64,000 bases of DNA, taken from assembly GCF_041260155.1 (NCBI RefSeq), contig NC_091933.1:34691293-34755292 (forward strand), in the 5' to 3' direction. Numbering within the stretch: the first letter of the stretch is position 1; every line of letters begins with the position of its first letter. Made by a program: the position numbers and the translations under genes. Shown here piece by piece: positions 1-12,606 of the stretch. The notes below the pieces were generated by a model. It was not told the DNA's origin. It saw nothing but the letters and a program-made list of their open reading frames with translations, and did not search any database. The DNA comes from Ptychodera flava (Eukaryota; Hemichordata; Enteropneusta; Ptychoderidae).

Positions 1-3000
1 ATACGTTATTTATTCTTATTCAAATGTGAAAAAAACTTAAGACAGCCTCAATATGCCAGTGAAAAGCAAACATTTGCCATTGTTATGTACAAGACATGTA
101 ACTGTGAAATCCAAAGTAGAAGGACTCCAGTTTAAGACGGTTTTGTAGGACATCAAAGATTTTACAAATTGCAATCATGTCAAAGTTTACAGGATTTACA
201 GTCTCTTATGGTGAAGGGACTACATGTACATGTGAATGATTGCAATCGCCAGAACTCATCTATTTCAATTAGAATTCCCTTTTTTCTTATTTACTCATGT
301 AATTAAGCAAACAATTCTTTTAATGGAATATTAATTGAAATGGAATGCACATTGCAAATGCAGAGGACGACTTCTCAATTTCAATTAGTCGGTTTGCGTA
401 CTGGGACACGCTTGATTAAACATACAAATGTAATAGTTAGCCTGTTGCCATGACAACATACATACGGTTACCGACTGCCTGGGTTTATGCTTTCAGCATT
501 TTGTTTTGGGTTTTTCTGATTTCTATTGTGCTGTACGGTGTGTGCGTTCACGGTAATTGTAAGCCAATACCACTTTATTGTAACCATTTACTTTCTGAGA
601 GGCCTGAGTAAATGCAATGCAACAATATGCTGCATTTGGCACGACAAAAATTGTGAACCATTCACTTGTATCCGTGTAGCTATCGGATTTAGGGCAAAGC
701 CATGCATAAACACAAATCCTTTATCTATATTATTCCTGCTGCTGTTTGAAATTAGCGCATTAGGTAATTTAAAGCATGGGCGACACAGACACCCCTTTGA
801 GAAAACTTTCAGGGTCACTGCATCTGTTATAAAGGCTTGATTTGATTACATTGAAACAGACTCAGTCCAATGCACAACAACTGCTGTGATAAGTATTTGT
901 ACCATGATCCTACTGACATTCAAATTGAATAGTAATAAAAGATCCACATTTTTCAGCACTGCCTTTACATAAGACATGGAAAGCATACAGTGTACGTTCC
1001 ATCTTCTTTGAAAACTCAGTCTTTCCACAAAGATATGTGATATATCAATAGTATGTACATACATATAGTTTTAACTTTCTGCTATAGGCATTTGTAACAT
1101 GGATATCTCATGCGAAATTGTATGTGGTTAAAATCCTGTAATAATCCTTCACATAGATAATTAACACAGCAAACAGAGATACATGTAACATAACAATCTT
1201 TTGACTCAATTTGCTCTTTGTCAGTTCATTTGAAATTGGTAAATTTTGAAATTTTGAATTTTTAACTGCTTGAAACAATGTCAATACTATGTATGTAAAT
1301 ATCAAAACCACTGATTTGGATTTGGAGCAATCTCCTGGTCAGATACATGCAATTTAGATCTGTGTCACAGTTTGTTTGTGAATATTGTCATTTATGAAAT
1401 GTACATGTAGATGGGGGAGATACAATGTGAGAATGGATATAATTATGAAATATCATGACTGATTGAAATTGAAATACCTTGATGAAGTGAAAAAATGATG
1501 CATAAAGAAAAATGTAACATAACTGCAGGGCTTACATGTAGCAGCCATAGAAATAAAAATGATATACATGTATACTCTATAGTATGTACATACATTATAC
1601 CCTATATGAAGTAATGTCATTGATTGTCATGTTTCCATAGCAACAGGAAAACAAACATGTTGTCATAGAAATGGGTCACCTGTTATTCATTGAAAATTTC
1701 TATTTCAAACAGTATCTGTCCAGTATAATTGCTTCGGCAAATTTTGTGTAATATTAAGCTTAAAAATGAAAATATCATACTTTGACATTTTTAATGTTAT
1801 TTCAATTATTTATCTCAGCAGCTCATAAATGTACATGGTTGAAGTGTTATACTGTTTACAAGATATTTTAGTGCAGAAACAAAAGTCAATTTCAACAATT
1901 TGAAAAGAAATCATGTTTTTTTCATCTTATCGTATTAGAATATTTGTAAATTGTGTAATTTGTGAACAACAAAATAGAAGCTAGCAGTAATTGCATTAGG
2001 CAAGACAGTTGACAAACACAGAAACTTTTCATAAAAACCTCTTTAAGCATCGATTTACATGTATAAGCTTTATTGCTCTTGATTAGTACTGGATCAATAA
2101 CATTAAACCTTTCAAAGCAGTCAAAGCGTCTGTCTGACTGAGTTTGAAACGTCTGAGAAAATCAATAGACTACAGTGAACAGGCTGTAATTGTATTGTAC
2201 CTAAAAATTCTAGTATAAACATATTGCACTGAATAGCACGTTTGTGTCAGGGTGTGGTCCCTGGCAGGATTCAGCAGAAGACTTGTTCGCCACCCTTGAA
2301 ATATTCTTGGTAATATTCAAAAAAAGAGAATTTGACTGCAATTTGGTAAAATTATCTTGAGCAGTAGCTACATGTATTGAGCTGAATATTACAAGCAGAC
2401 ACCAGGAGTATATCATATAAATAATGTACAGTACTCACAAAATTTTAAATAGATGATGTGCATGTATTCTTAACTTATGAAAATGAAGTTCTATTCAGAT
2501 CTGTTGACTTGGAATCCTTTTCAGTGGGCAGTTCTAGAGAAACAAAACCTCCAGTAAGTGAATGTAAAAGACATCTGCAGGGTTCTATTGAATCTTAAAT
2601 GAAAATAAGAAGAGGTTTCTTTGAAAACATTCTCACAATGGAAGTGTTTTCAAAGCAATTTCATTTTATAGTATGTTGCTTAAAGTGATGACTTCCCTGA
2701 TTTTGCCAAAATTGAAAAGATACAATCTGACTATTGTGTTCACAATTTTTTGGTCAATATAATTTTGAAACGCTTTCGTTGAGAATTGAGATAAATACGG
2801 TGAAATCCAATTTGTGTAAGGATTTATTCAGTATGAACAGCAATGTACAACACACCACATATTTAATGAACTTTTACACAGTTTAGGAAAGTTGTCCTGG
2901 ATAAAATAAAAATAGTTGATCATGAGATCTACTGCAATGCCCACAATGAGAAATATACAGGGGATAGATGGAGTCTAGAATAGACTCTAGTAGTAGAATC

Positions 3001-3239
3001 CTTACATACATTGAACACACTGATCATCAGTTTTATTGTCAACTACACGACAAATTATTGCTTTATTCTAAAACATTATCTGCAACTGTACACTTTGTAT
3101 GTGGCTCTCACACCCCAACCCTCGGCCACCCCTGTCTTCCATGAAAACATGGTTCAGTCCTTTTTTAATCAATATTTCATGCCATCTCCAACAAAAACTT
3201 GCATCATGTTATTAAATTTAGATTTATTGTTGGTAAGGT
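1..3239. other. AT-rich non-coding DNA, no gene supported
   Basis: I see no exon with both a plausible splice site and recognisable protein. Short open frames on both strands lack coding character. The stretch is rich in TACATGTA-like words and short A/T runs. It is probably intron or upstream DNA of the gene whose last exon lies at 6821-7621, but that is inference. Confidence 0.5.
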
Positions 3240-4623
3240 GCATAAACCAAAGATTTGCATCTTATTAGCACTTTGCTTCTCTTCCATGTTTATTCATGGT
3301 ATTGTTCCGAAACATCTCATGACTACTGTTTTGGTTCCGATTCCTAAAGACAGGGGAGGTGACATTTGTGATAAGTCAAATTATCGACCCATTGCTGTTG
3401 CGACAACTTTGTCTAAAATTCTTGAAAGAGTTTGGTTGCACCGCTGTACGGATTCTCTCGTAACCACCGATAATCAGTTCGGCTTCAAGCCTAATCATAG
3501 TACAGACATGTCAATTTTTATCTTGAAAGAGACTCTCAACTATTATAAAAAACATAATACCCCTGTGTTTGTTACTTTCATGGACGCCTCTAAGGCCTTT
3601 GATTACGTTAGACATGACATTTTATTTGAAAAACTTTTAACTAGAGGCGTACACCCATATCTTATTAGAGTACTGTCATACCTTTACAGATATCAGGACT
3701 TTGTTATCAGATGGAATGGGTGCCTTTCTGAACCATTCCATTCATTAAACGGGTTAAACAGGGAGGCATTACATCGCCGATACTCTTCACTGTTTATTTA
3801 GATAATCTTAGCAAATCACTTGCTTCTCTACCGTATGGTTGTCTCATTGGTGACTTTAAGATCAATCATCTGATATACGCAGATGACCTTGTTATTTTTT
3901 CCACCGGTTCTTACGGGCAGCAAATGTTAGTAAACGCTTGTGGTCATTATGGCAACGAATGCTCAATACTCTTTAATGAGAAAAAAACTGTATGTATGTT
4001 AATACAACCGAATGTAAGGAAGCTGCGACAAGCTCCGATATATTTGAATAATAGAATGCTTAACTATGTTTATGTGTATAAGTACCTTGGACACGTTATA
4101 ACTTCTGATCTAAAAGATGACGATGACATTCAAGCTCAGACTCGCCTGTTTTATGTGAGAGGCAATACTCTTATTCGAGATTTTAAATTTGCATCGCTTT
4201 CAGTTAAAAATCACCTGTTTACTGTTTTCTGTGATGTGCCTTATTGTACGTATCTTGGTCTAATTTTTCTGTAAATGTTTTTAAGACAATGAGAAAAGCT
4301 TTTTATCAGGTTTATCGTAAATTGACAGGTTTCACATACAATCATGTGCAAAGTAACAGCCTTTTGTTTGTTAACTTATCGATTTTAACATTTGACGAAC
4401 TGTTTAGAAAAAAGTCAGTGGGTTTTCTCAGTAGATTGCATATCTCTGATAACCCCCTTATTTCAGCAGTTTTGAATTTTTCCATTTTCACATATAGTAA
4501 ATTATGGAAAAACTGGTGTAACTGGATTTTTTAACTCCTTTTCTGTAATTTACTTTTTATTTTTCTGTTTTTGTATATGGATTATTATATCTGAAATAAA
4601 CAATAATAATAATAATAATAATA
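3240..4623 (+). mobile_element. 5'-truncated, frameshifted LINE (non-LTR retrotransposon) reverse-transcriptase fragment
   Basis: The translation shows reverse-transcriptase landmarks in order: NYRPIAV (about 3380-3400), QFGFKPNHST (about 3475-3505), FMDASKAFD (about 3577-3604), and the catalytic YADD at 3876-3887. A one-base deletion near 3750 moves the frame between the DASKAFD block and the YADD block. A second shift lies near 4250-4260. The endonuclease and the start of the RT are absent, so the copy is 5'-truncated and dead. It ends in an (AAT)n tail at 4601-4623, typical of LINE insertions. Family knowledge places such proteins in the Jockey/CR1-like group; I cannot choose between clades. 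The exact 5' edge, somewhere in 3100-3260, is uncertain. Confidence 0.9.
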
Positions 4624-6820
4624 AACAGATCAAACCAAACAACAGACAGCAGATTGTGCTGTATGTACCTATATATGCCACATTCAGTCAAAGTGAACTA
4701 ACTTGATCAAACAAATTTCCTGTCAGTCTGAAATTTCAATCAATCCTTTATTACTTGGTAATCAGCCATAATGGACTGATGGTTTACTTTCCAGGATATT
4801 GCACATGCCCCTGTATGACAGCAAAATCATTACTCATCGTGTGCTCAGTGGAGGGAGTCGGAAATTCCTGAAATGCCTAGGAGACAACACACAGTTAGCA
4901 AAAGTTTGGTTACCATGGGAACTTGATAAATGTCACAGAGAATGAGGCATTGTCATTGATGATCACTGAGTGAATTAACAATACCTTTGCACTTTCCTGG
5001 GTTCCTCACTCTAAAATCTCCGCTTAAAATTCATTGAACTTTGTGAAGAGAAGCAGAAATTTCAAGGATCTTTAAGTTGTGACATTACATGCTTTTACAG
5101 GTTGACGTTATTTGCTTCTTGCTGAACATTTTGCAAGATTAAAAGGCCAGTGACTGTAATGTTTGATGATTTTTCCACAATTTTTGTTTCAATGCCAACT
5201 ACATTTGTACAGTTTCTTTGATCTACCCCCAAAGCATCTGATGTACACATTATTCAGCCTGTCAACTCAGCCTGTACATGTACATGAGTAGACTGCATTT
5301 CTGTTCTTGACAAGTGAATTCTAGTCCAGGCTAGAATTCATATTTAAACAAAAACAGTGCAGTTTACACATATAGATACTGTGTTGACGAGCTAAATAGA
5401 AGGTATTTCACCATGCTTTGACATACTACGACAAAAAAAAATGAAAAAATAATCAAAAGCTAATGTACATGTACATGTACTACACTGTAGCCCTTTTAAG
5501 TCACTCTCCTTCTACTAGGATCTGTTTAGCAAGCCATTATTTTAGTGAACTATAACATACCCATGGAATCCATGTGTATCAAGCCTATTTATAAGACAGG
5601 TTTGATAATGGTTCTTTGAAAATTTCAGTGACTTCTGCAGCTCTTATACATGTATGTCAGCTATTGATTATTATGTACCGTTCAGCAAAACATCATCACA
5701 AAGACAAATGACATTTCAATGTAAAACAAACTTTTTGATGACATGAAAACTTTAGGGATGAAACCAAGGGAACTATTGATGTAGGATTATACATATTTTC
5801 ATGACAGAAGTCAAATTTGTAATACAACTAGAGTATACAGTGTATGCAATATTCCACTGACCTTTGAATATTCAATTAACAGGCTTAGTGAACTTCCATA
5901 AGTCAACAACATTTGGTCAAATTAATTTCTGACTAAATGAAAATACATTGTACCATGGATCATTTTTTTTTCAGAGACAAAGTTTATTCAAGAGTGATAT
6001 GCAAATACTGACAATTCTGTCTCTGACTGGTAACCTGAATCCCATTGTACACAGGATACCACTGTTCTCATTTGGCGGCCTGTTTGCCATAGTTTTGTTT
6101 GTTGATATTTGGGCTGAGCTCTTTAAACTGTTAAGGTACACCCCATAGCAGTTGTTTACAATCATTACCGTGGTAATACAGTAGTATAATACATGTACTA
6201 TCCCCTATATGGAGGCAGTCTCCAAATTGTAGATTAATTGGTCGTGTCAGTTGTTTTACTAATTATTCAATAACAATAGTTACAGTAGTTGCACACACTA
6301 ATTAACTTTAACTTGTCCATCAAGCAGTAATTGTCCCTGTACTGCAATCTAATAACAACTAAGGAAAAACAAACAAAATCAGCTTGAAAAGATCAAAAAC
6401 TATACATTCCATGCCAGATACTATACGTCTTTGAAGAGGTACTGTGCATGTACATGTACATACCATGTGGTTGTGTAGAGCTCATCCGAATTTTCCTGTC
6501 TCAGCAAGTGGATGCATTTAAACCTGCCTGTGGTTAGAAACAAGAATTCACTGTAAAAATCAAGTGTTTCAGTCACCGCTATCATGAGGCGCATACCATA
6601 CAGAATTCAAATTATGTGCTATTTTTCAAACCAACAAACCCAGGAAAAAATTGCTTCACTTCATAGTTCATAACTTCATACAGTGTTCATAGAGTATTTA
6701 TTTCCTTGTGGTTGTATTTTAAATCACAAGTACAGTAGCTTCAAGGGCAAGCTGACAAAAACATTCATCTCTGCTAATGTTATCACAATGTACTGAAATG
6801 ATATTCATTCACTTTTTCAG
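4624..6820. other. Probable intron upstream of the partial gene; no exon recognised
   Basis: AT-rich sequence ending in a pyrimidine tract and AG at 6819-6820, which is the acceptor of the exon at 6821. An open frame around 5948-6148 has no recognisable protein and is not called. TACATGTACATG runs occur near 5275-5285, 5463-5480 and 6448-6460. Confidence 0.45.
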
Positions 6821-7621
6821 GGTCTTGGAAAACGGAAGCTCCAGGGTAAACATACCAACATCTTCCGTCCCGACTTCATAGCATGGGTACCACACACCAG
6901 AGAAATACGAGAGATGGGGCCGTCAGTTTCCTCGTATAGGAACGACTTCAAAGAAACCTTGTCAGCTCCGGTTCACCAAATTTTGATTGATTCCGTGAAG
7001 AGACCAAACACGGCAAATCCAATCGTCCCACAGCCACCCATCGATGAACGTCCCATTACTACCTATCGATTTGTTCATAGACATTTACAACCCAATCCCA
7101 AAGTGAATACCAACATGAACACTGGTGAAGTAGAGGACGCTCCAGTGCCTTCTGTCAAATCTAATCAATACATCAATGTCAAAGTTCCGTCAGTTTATGA
7201 TAGGAAGAAGCAACACCCATCCCTGACTCGACTTCGGAGGAGTCGTGCGGCGTCAGCGCCCCCTATCAGGGAAAGCGTGGCAATGTGTTTGCAGTGGTAC
7301 AGACCAGAGTCGGAGAAAGTAACGCCGCTACAGTTAGTTGGAAGAGGAGGGGAAATCAACGTCAACCAGACATCGACATCGGCAAGTCAGGAAGTGTCGT
7401 TACCTTCCATGCCATTTCACACACAGACTGCACCGGCAGGTCTGCAACACACTACACTCCAAGCAACTCCACTAGTGCCAGCAGATATCCCAACAGCGCC
7501 CTCTATGTCAACTACTGTTCCAGAGTCAACGTACTCACCACCAACCACACAGTCTGTTCCTCCCCCAACTTTTGATACAGCACCTCAGCAACAAGCAGTC
7601 GATGTTTGCTTGGCAGAATAA
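6821..7621 (+). CDS. Last coding exon of an unrecognised Pro/Thr/Ser-rich protein (3' partial)
   Basis: An open frame continues from a good splice acceptor (polypyrimidine plus CAG, exon from 6821) to a TAA at 7619-7621, giving about 266 residues in frame from 6821. The first third is structured-looking and charged, with FRPDFIAWVPHTREIREMGP followed by SSYRNDF. The middle is basic (LRRSRAASAPP). The last 100 residues are low-complexity Pro, Thr, Ser and Gln, probably disordered. The ATG at 6914 is not taken as the start, because the frame is open back to the acceptor and the upstream residues look coding. The SSYRNDF-like word recalls short repeats in axonemal microtubule proteins of the SAXO/MAP6 type, but one occurrence proves nothing. 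No symbol is assigned. Upstream exons were not found and may lie outside the window. Confidence 0.7.
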   Translation, partial: GLGKRKLQGKHTNIFRPDFIAWVPHTREIREMGPSVSSYRNDFKETLSAPVHQILIDSVKRPNTANPIVPQPPIDERPITTYRFVHRHLQPNPKVNTNMNTGEVEDAPVPSVKSNQYINVKVPSVYDRKKQHPSLTRLRRSRAASAPPIRESVAMCLQWYRPESEKVTPLQLVGRGGEINVNQTSTSASQEVSLPSMPFHTQTAPAGLQHTTLQATPLVPADIPTAPSMSTTVPESTYSPPTTQSVPPPTFDTAPQQQAVDVCLAE

Positions 7622-8651
7622 GTCTTCTCCAAGTCATGTACAGTTTGGAAAAACTTTAAATTAGTCAACAGCTTCTTTGAATTACAGCAAATATTTACTG
7701 ACCAGTTTCATAATATTTAAAAAAAAAATGTACCTTTATCATCCTTCTTGGGCATCCATCAACAGATTCCCCTTGAATTATTACAGATTTGTTGAACATT
7801 AAGTATAGCAGGTAGCCAAGTCATCTGAAAAGCGTTTTCCATCACATCGCATTCCAGTAATAGAACTTATGAAAGCTTTAAAGCATAATTTATGCAACAC
7901 TTCTACAGCTGAGATCAAGAACACCCATGAAGGAGTGTCATTTTCATGTTTATTCTTCAAGTTTTTGTAAGTGTACCAACTGTGAGTGTAAGAAAAGAAA
8001 ATTTGAAAAAGACAACAAGAAATCAAATAAGTCTCACAACGTGGAACGAAAGCTAAATGTTTCACCTGAATGACAAAAAAGAGCATTGATTTTTACCATC
8101 ATAACGCCATTCTACTGCAAGAAATTCCCCTGCTTAAAATAGCAGGATTCCCAAAAGACATTTGCAACTATTCTGTATGTGATTAGTGGAAGTTTCCATT
8201 CACATGAGACTTTTCTATATCCACTTTTTTGCCTGATTCTACTTAAGTTTCAAGTTTTGGACAACTTTCACGATATGTTTGTAAATTCAGAATACTCCTC
8301 ATGTTTCCATATTGGATAGGCTGGGTAAAAATTATCTAATTCAGCTAAATTCAAAGAAAACACCACATCAGATTTTCCAAGATTTGTAGGTTTGTTTTGT
8401 TATTTATAGAAATCATATGTCACATATAGCTCTTTTATATTATGTACAGTAATCATGCAACTCTAGTTGAGATGATTTCATGCAAGATGTTAAATCGTTT
8501 TCAGTTTTGAAATGTAATCTTTTGGAATATTTTGTTGTTGAAAAAAAATTCATGCATGAATGTGTGATGTCAGTGTAAGTATTTGTGAATTTACCCACAT
8601 CAATGTCAACTCAACCTGGCTATCTCTTCCATGACTTCAGTTTCAGTCTGA
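7622..8651. other. 3' UTR and intergenic DNA of the preceding gene
   Basis: Follows the TAA at 7619-7621. I see no convincing AATAAA close to the stop and no gene. The 3' end of the transcript cannot be placed. Confidence 0.4.
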
Positions 8652-9010
8652 TTGAGGTAGGATGCATGCACCTCGAAGTCGAAAGACAACTTTTGCTCAA
8701 ACTTTCCTCAATGAAGCTTTCAACCATTCTCATACCACATCAAGAATGAAAATCAGGGGTCACCATGCAAAATTTGGTACTAGAGAAACAGATTGCCAAA
8801 CATTTTAATATTTGAAATTCAAAATGGCTGCCATTCCTGTGTTAACTCAATAGGAAAAATGTAAAATTTTCGATTTTGGAAAACTAAGAGGGTGAAAATT
8901 GTTCTTTCTCCCAGAGCTTTAAAGTGAGCCTCCGGAAGTGGTAGATCAAAAATTGATTGTTAAAATAAATAAGAGTCCCAATATCTGTCATCAGGTGCAT
9001 TCTAACTTAA
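8652..9010 (+). mobile_element. TTAA-type MITE, copy 1 (divergent)
   Basis: About 355 bp aligned by eye with five other copies in the window. The left end is GGTAGGATGCATGCACCTCG and the right end CAGGTGCATTCTAACTTAA; reverse-complemented, the right end reads TTAAGTTAGAATGCACCTG, so the ends are inverted repeats. The right end is flanked by TTAA (9007-9010); the left flank is TTGA. The interior carries the family's TTGAAATTCAAAATGGCTGC block. No coding capacity. TTAA flanks are typical of piggyBac-like or Kolobok-like elements. Confidence 0.8.
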
Positions 9011-10133
9011 CACTTTCAAAATCATAAAGACTTCAAGCCAACGAAAACTGTTAAACAAGAGGTCTTCACATGGACCCAGACATCCCTATTTTAAAGTGAA
9101 TAGGCTCAAAAAAACCATGGAAACAAAGCACCAATATTTAACGACAGTTTTGAGTCTTCATGTCGTGACATCTGTGAACCCTTTGACCCTAGCAACTTTT
9201 TCAAATGAACATGATGTTGCAGACACAATATGGAAGATTTCTCCACCTAGAAATGTCACACAGGATACAAACTGTAGGCAGCCAAAGTGATAAATTTAAT
9301 TATTGCAATGTGAATCCAGTCATGATGCCAGTTGTTTCCAACCTTTTGTAACTGTGTTGCTGAGTTCTGAGGAAATTATTCAAATGATCAGTAATGTAGA
9401 ATCAATTTTATTTTTTGAAATTTCACTAAGGAACGTCTTTGTAACCTTTGCTTTGTTATTCACACACACACACTATCAAGTACACTTGCTTGCTGAATCG
9501 TACCGTTTTTGATGATTCTATTTGATTTTGATCATCGCACAAAAAATTTACAGTATGTGTTGTTTTTGAACTCAACTGAATCATTTCAACCCGTCCTCAT
9601 AGACAAAAATACTCCTGTGCAATTCTATCAGATTCCCTCCAGCAACATGCTTTGTACAGTGATCTCAGTGTAAATGTTTTCCTGTAAAATAGACAACGAA
9701 GATTATTTAAGATTCCAAGCCAAAGTCACGTACTTACTTACTTACTGGTATTGAAATTTTGTGTGTTTGACTCCAAAAGTGAGAACTTCAAGTAACAGTT
9801 CCAGGTTTTTATAATGTAGAATGCCACTTATGGAGTAGAGGAGTTACTGTACAATCATTTTTGAATTTTTTTTAAAGTTGATAATCATTGAAATAAATGT
9901 ATAAAGTCAGGGTATCAGTCAATGTTACTCTAATCTCTGAAATTTTGACCAGTTTAATTCAAATATGAAACATTTTGTTGCCATATGATCACTTTACAAC
10001 ATTTATTCCTAATTATAGTCTTGTATTATGTCCACTCAGTTGCACGTATTTGCAAAATTGCATATTTGTACATTTTTATATTAAAAAACATTTAAAATTC
10101 ACATACTCTGTGATTTGTCTGTTTCTTCCAGAC
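9011..10133. other. Non-coding DNA, no feature recognised
   Basis: AT-rich, with short homopolymers and a short CA repeat near 9460-9472. Open frames here show no family resemblance. Confidence 0.4.
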
Positions 10134-10837
10134 TTAAGGTAGTATGCACCTCGAAAGTGAAATACTTAAACTTTCGCTCAAACTTTCCTAAATGAAACTT
10201 TCAACCATTCTCTTACCAAATCAACAATAAAAATTGGGGGTCACTGTGCAAAGTTTGGAACTAGCGAAGCAAATTGCTCAACATTTTGCAATATTTGAAA
10301 TTCAAAATGGCTGCCATCCCTGTGTTAACTCTATGGGGAAAATTAAATTTCGGATTTTCATAAAACTAAGATAGTGAAAGTTTTACTTTCTCCAAGAGCT
10401 TTAAAATGAGCCCCCACATGTGGTAGATCAGAAAAGAATTGTAGAAATTTGAGAGTCTGATTACTATCTGTCCCCCAGGCGCTTTCAGTTCACGCCTCGA
10501 AAGTGAAAGACTTAAACTTTTGCTCAAACTTTCCTTGAGGAATCTTTCCACCATTCTCTTTCAAAATCAAGAATAAAAATTGGGGTCACTGTGCAAATTT
10601 TGTTACTAGGGAAACAAATAACTCAAGATTTACCGATATTTAAAATTCAAAATGGCCGCCATTCCTGTGTTAACTCTATGGAGAAAAATAAAATTTTCGA
10701 ATTTCGAAAAACTAAGCCGGTGAAAAGTTTTCTTACATCAAGAGCTGTAAAATGAACCCCACAAGTGGTATATCAGAAAAGAATTGTAAAAGTTTGAGAG
10801 GCGAAATTTGTGTCCCAGAGGCGCGTTTCTACCTTAA
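10134..10837 (+). mobile_element. Head-to-tail dimer of the TTAA-type MITE (copies 2 and 3)
   Basis: Starts TTAAGGTAGTATGCACCTCG (TTAA at 10134-10137) and ends GAGGCGCGTTTCTACCTTAA (TTAA at 10834-10837). The ends are inverted repeats beside TTAA on both sides. Inside there are two full-length bodies in the same orientation, joined near 10488-10495, where a second CGCCTCGAAAGTGAAAGACT begins without its outer tip. Both bodies contain the AAATTCAAAATGGC block and the GTGTTAACTCTATGG block. No open reading frame of note. Confidence 0.85.
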
Positions 10838-11747
10838 GAGGAAAAGGCTCTAATGCACAAAGCCACCATACCATTTTAACTGTAACATTTGCTGTCTGTG
10901 TGTTTCCATGTGTGGTGTGTGAGGTTCTTTTTACAACATAAATATCGTTCATATCGATTGTTGTGAACGCCAGTTGGCCTCCGTGACGTCGACAAAAACA
11001 ATAGGCAGAAGTATTATCTGACAACGAGGGCGCACACTCTTTCAGTGACCATGTCCTGAGCATGTCCTGGGGCGAGTTCGATCTGCACGATCATGATTAT
11101 GATATATGTGACATCATTTTCGAAATCGATGTTGTTTGCTCACGATCATGTTTTCAGTTGACATGGCTGCCCTCAGTGTTGACACAAAGAGCTGCAGCGT
11201 ACGTAGCGACGCCCACAACTAGTTTATCGCCAAACGTTCCCATCAAATCGTCGTGTAGTTAATTGTACCTACTGTATGCACTCCTCGGTAGTACGCCTAT
11301 AGCTAGCCTGCACTGTGTTCTGAAAATCTGAACAAATAAATGTTTTGTTTTTTGGGTTTTTTTCTTGCAAATTTCGTTGGAAATCAAGGTAGTTTATTTT
11401 TTAACAAGAAAGGCATGCCCTATAATTGGGTGCCAATCGTTGGTTGTTAATCTGAACACCTGTTGTAAATCCATATTCAAGCCCTTGTTTCATCATCAAC
11501 AACAGAAACAAAAAAGTCAGGATTGAAAAGCATAACGGGTCAGGCGGCCCGTATATGTCCTGCCCTTTGGAATGTGACGCAAACATTAAACGCTTTGATA
11601 AATAGTTGATAATTAGTGCACATACAGCAGAGACGATCCAGAATTCGGACGCCTGATTGCAGAAGCAAAAGTTATAAACAGTCAGCGAAAGAGTGTGCAG
11701 GAGAACGCAGAGAAAGGCAGCTTCAACGAAAAGAAGGCACATCTTAG
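10838..11747. other. Non-coding DNA, no gene supported
   Basis: Somewhat more GC-rich around 10970-11250 than its surroundings, with a short plus-strand open frame (11062-11262) of no recognisable family. The direct repeat ATCTTAG at 11741-11747 is the left target-site duplication of the next element. Confidence 0.4.
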
Positions 11748-11924
11748 GGGAGCGTTCAGTTTTTACTCCCTGGGGGGGGGCGGCAAAATCTTGTCGCCGG
11801 TGTTCAGAAAAATATAGACCCCCCCTGCATTTTTTGTGAAAAAAAGATGACCCACCCTTTGTCGGACGAAAACATTGATGACCCCCCCCCCCCTGAAAAA
11901 TACCCAAAACCCATATGTCAATTT

Positions 11925-12005
11925 ACCCGCATGGTTTGGATTTGAACTCCGGTACGCGGCGCACTTTATTCGATGCCAGTGCACAAACTTCTCAGCCACA
12001 TCCAT
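11925..12005 (-). mobile_element. tRNA-derived SINE head (RNA polymerase III boxes)
   Basis: Read on the minus strand from about 12005, the sequence begins GGATGTGGCTGAGAAGTTTG, which contains an A-box-like TGGCTGAG. It continues to GGAGTTCAAATCC (plus-strand 11938-11950), a good match to the B box GGTTCRANTCC. The spacing of about 50 bases suits a type 2 tRNA-like promoter. It is not a functional tRNA: the acceptor arms do not pair. Confidence 0.6.
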
Positions 12006-12084
12006 TGAAACGTCTGTTAATTAGGACGACTGTAAGGCAATTTTTAACTTCATTTCCATAGACAACTCATGTCCATGGACATTG

Positions 12085-12606
12085 TATAAAGTAAACTTTA
12101 TTGGAGTGGTTCGCCAAAGGCAGCCCTCCGGTTAAGAGGGTCATGGGCCATTACGTAAAGTCAACTTTATTCTAGTAAGCCACCAAAGGTGGCACGCCGG
12201 TAAAGAGGGTCGATCATGGCTATTGCATAAAGTAGACTTTACTGGACAGGGCCGCTGAAGGCGCGCGGCCATTACCATTATTCAGTGCGTGATCCCAGGG
12301 GTCCCTCAAAAATGTTTCTAATACAAGCCGCGGCTTCAATTGGGAATTTTACGGTAAGATTGCCATGGGGTATTACATAAGGTCAATTTATTGTAGTGGG
12401 CCGCCGCAGGCGGCCCGCCGGTAAAGAGGGTCAATCATGGGCATTGCATGAAGTAAACCTAATTGGAGTGGGCCGCCAAGGCGTCTGCCCGTTAAGAGGG
12501 TCATGGGTAATACATAATGTATATTTATTGTAGTGGGCCGCCGAAGGCGGCCCGCCGGTAAAGAGGGTCGATCATGGCCATGCCATAAAGTGAACTTTAT
12601 TGTTGG
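12085..12606. repeat. Imperfect 66-72-bp tandem array with GC-rich hairpins
   Basis: About six and a half units, each beginning near ATTRCATAAAGT and containing AAAGT-AACTTTA, then a palindrome such as GGGCCGCCGAAGGCGGCCC (12535-12553), then CCGGTAAAGAGGGTC. The third unit carries an insertion of about 80 bp (about 12270-12370). The palindromes differ between units but often keep their pairing, which suggests that the hairpin rather than the sequence may be retained. Confidence 0.8.

Noticed and set aside
588..818. Overlapping frames on both strands near 526-840
   Set aside because: No splice context, family resemblance or coding bias; both strands are open by chance in this stretch.
2210..2416. 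Minus-strand frame starting with a hydrophobic, signal-peptide-like segment
   Set aside because: Only 68 codons, with no continuation through splice sites and no homology recognised.
5948..6148. Plus-strand frame after a T-run and CAG, resembling an exon
   Set aside because: The true AG-joined frame meets a stop quickly; the open frame runs across the T-run itself and the product is not recognisable.
11401..11907. 168-codon minus-strand frame
   Set aside because: It runs through the G/C tracts and SINE head of a repeat; the Gly-rich and Phe-rich product follows from the homopolymers.
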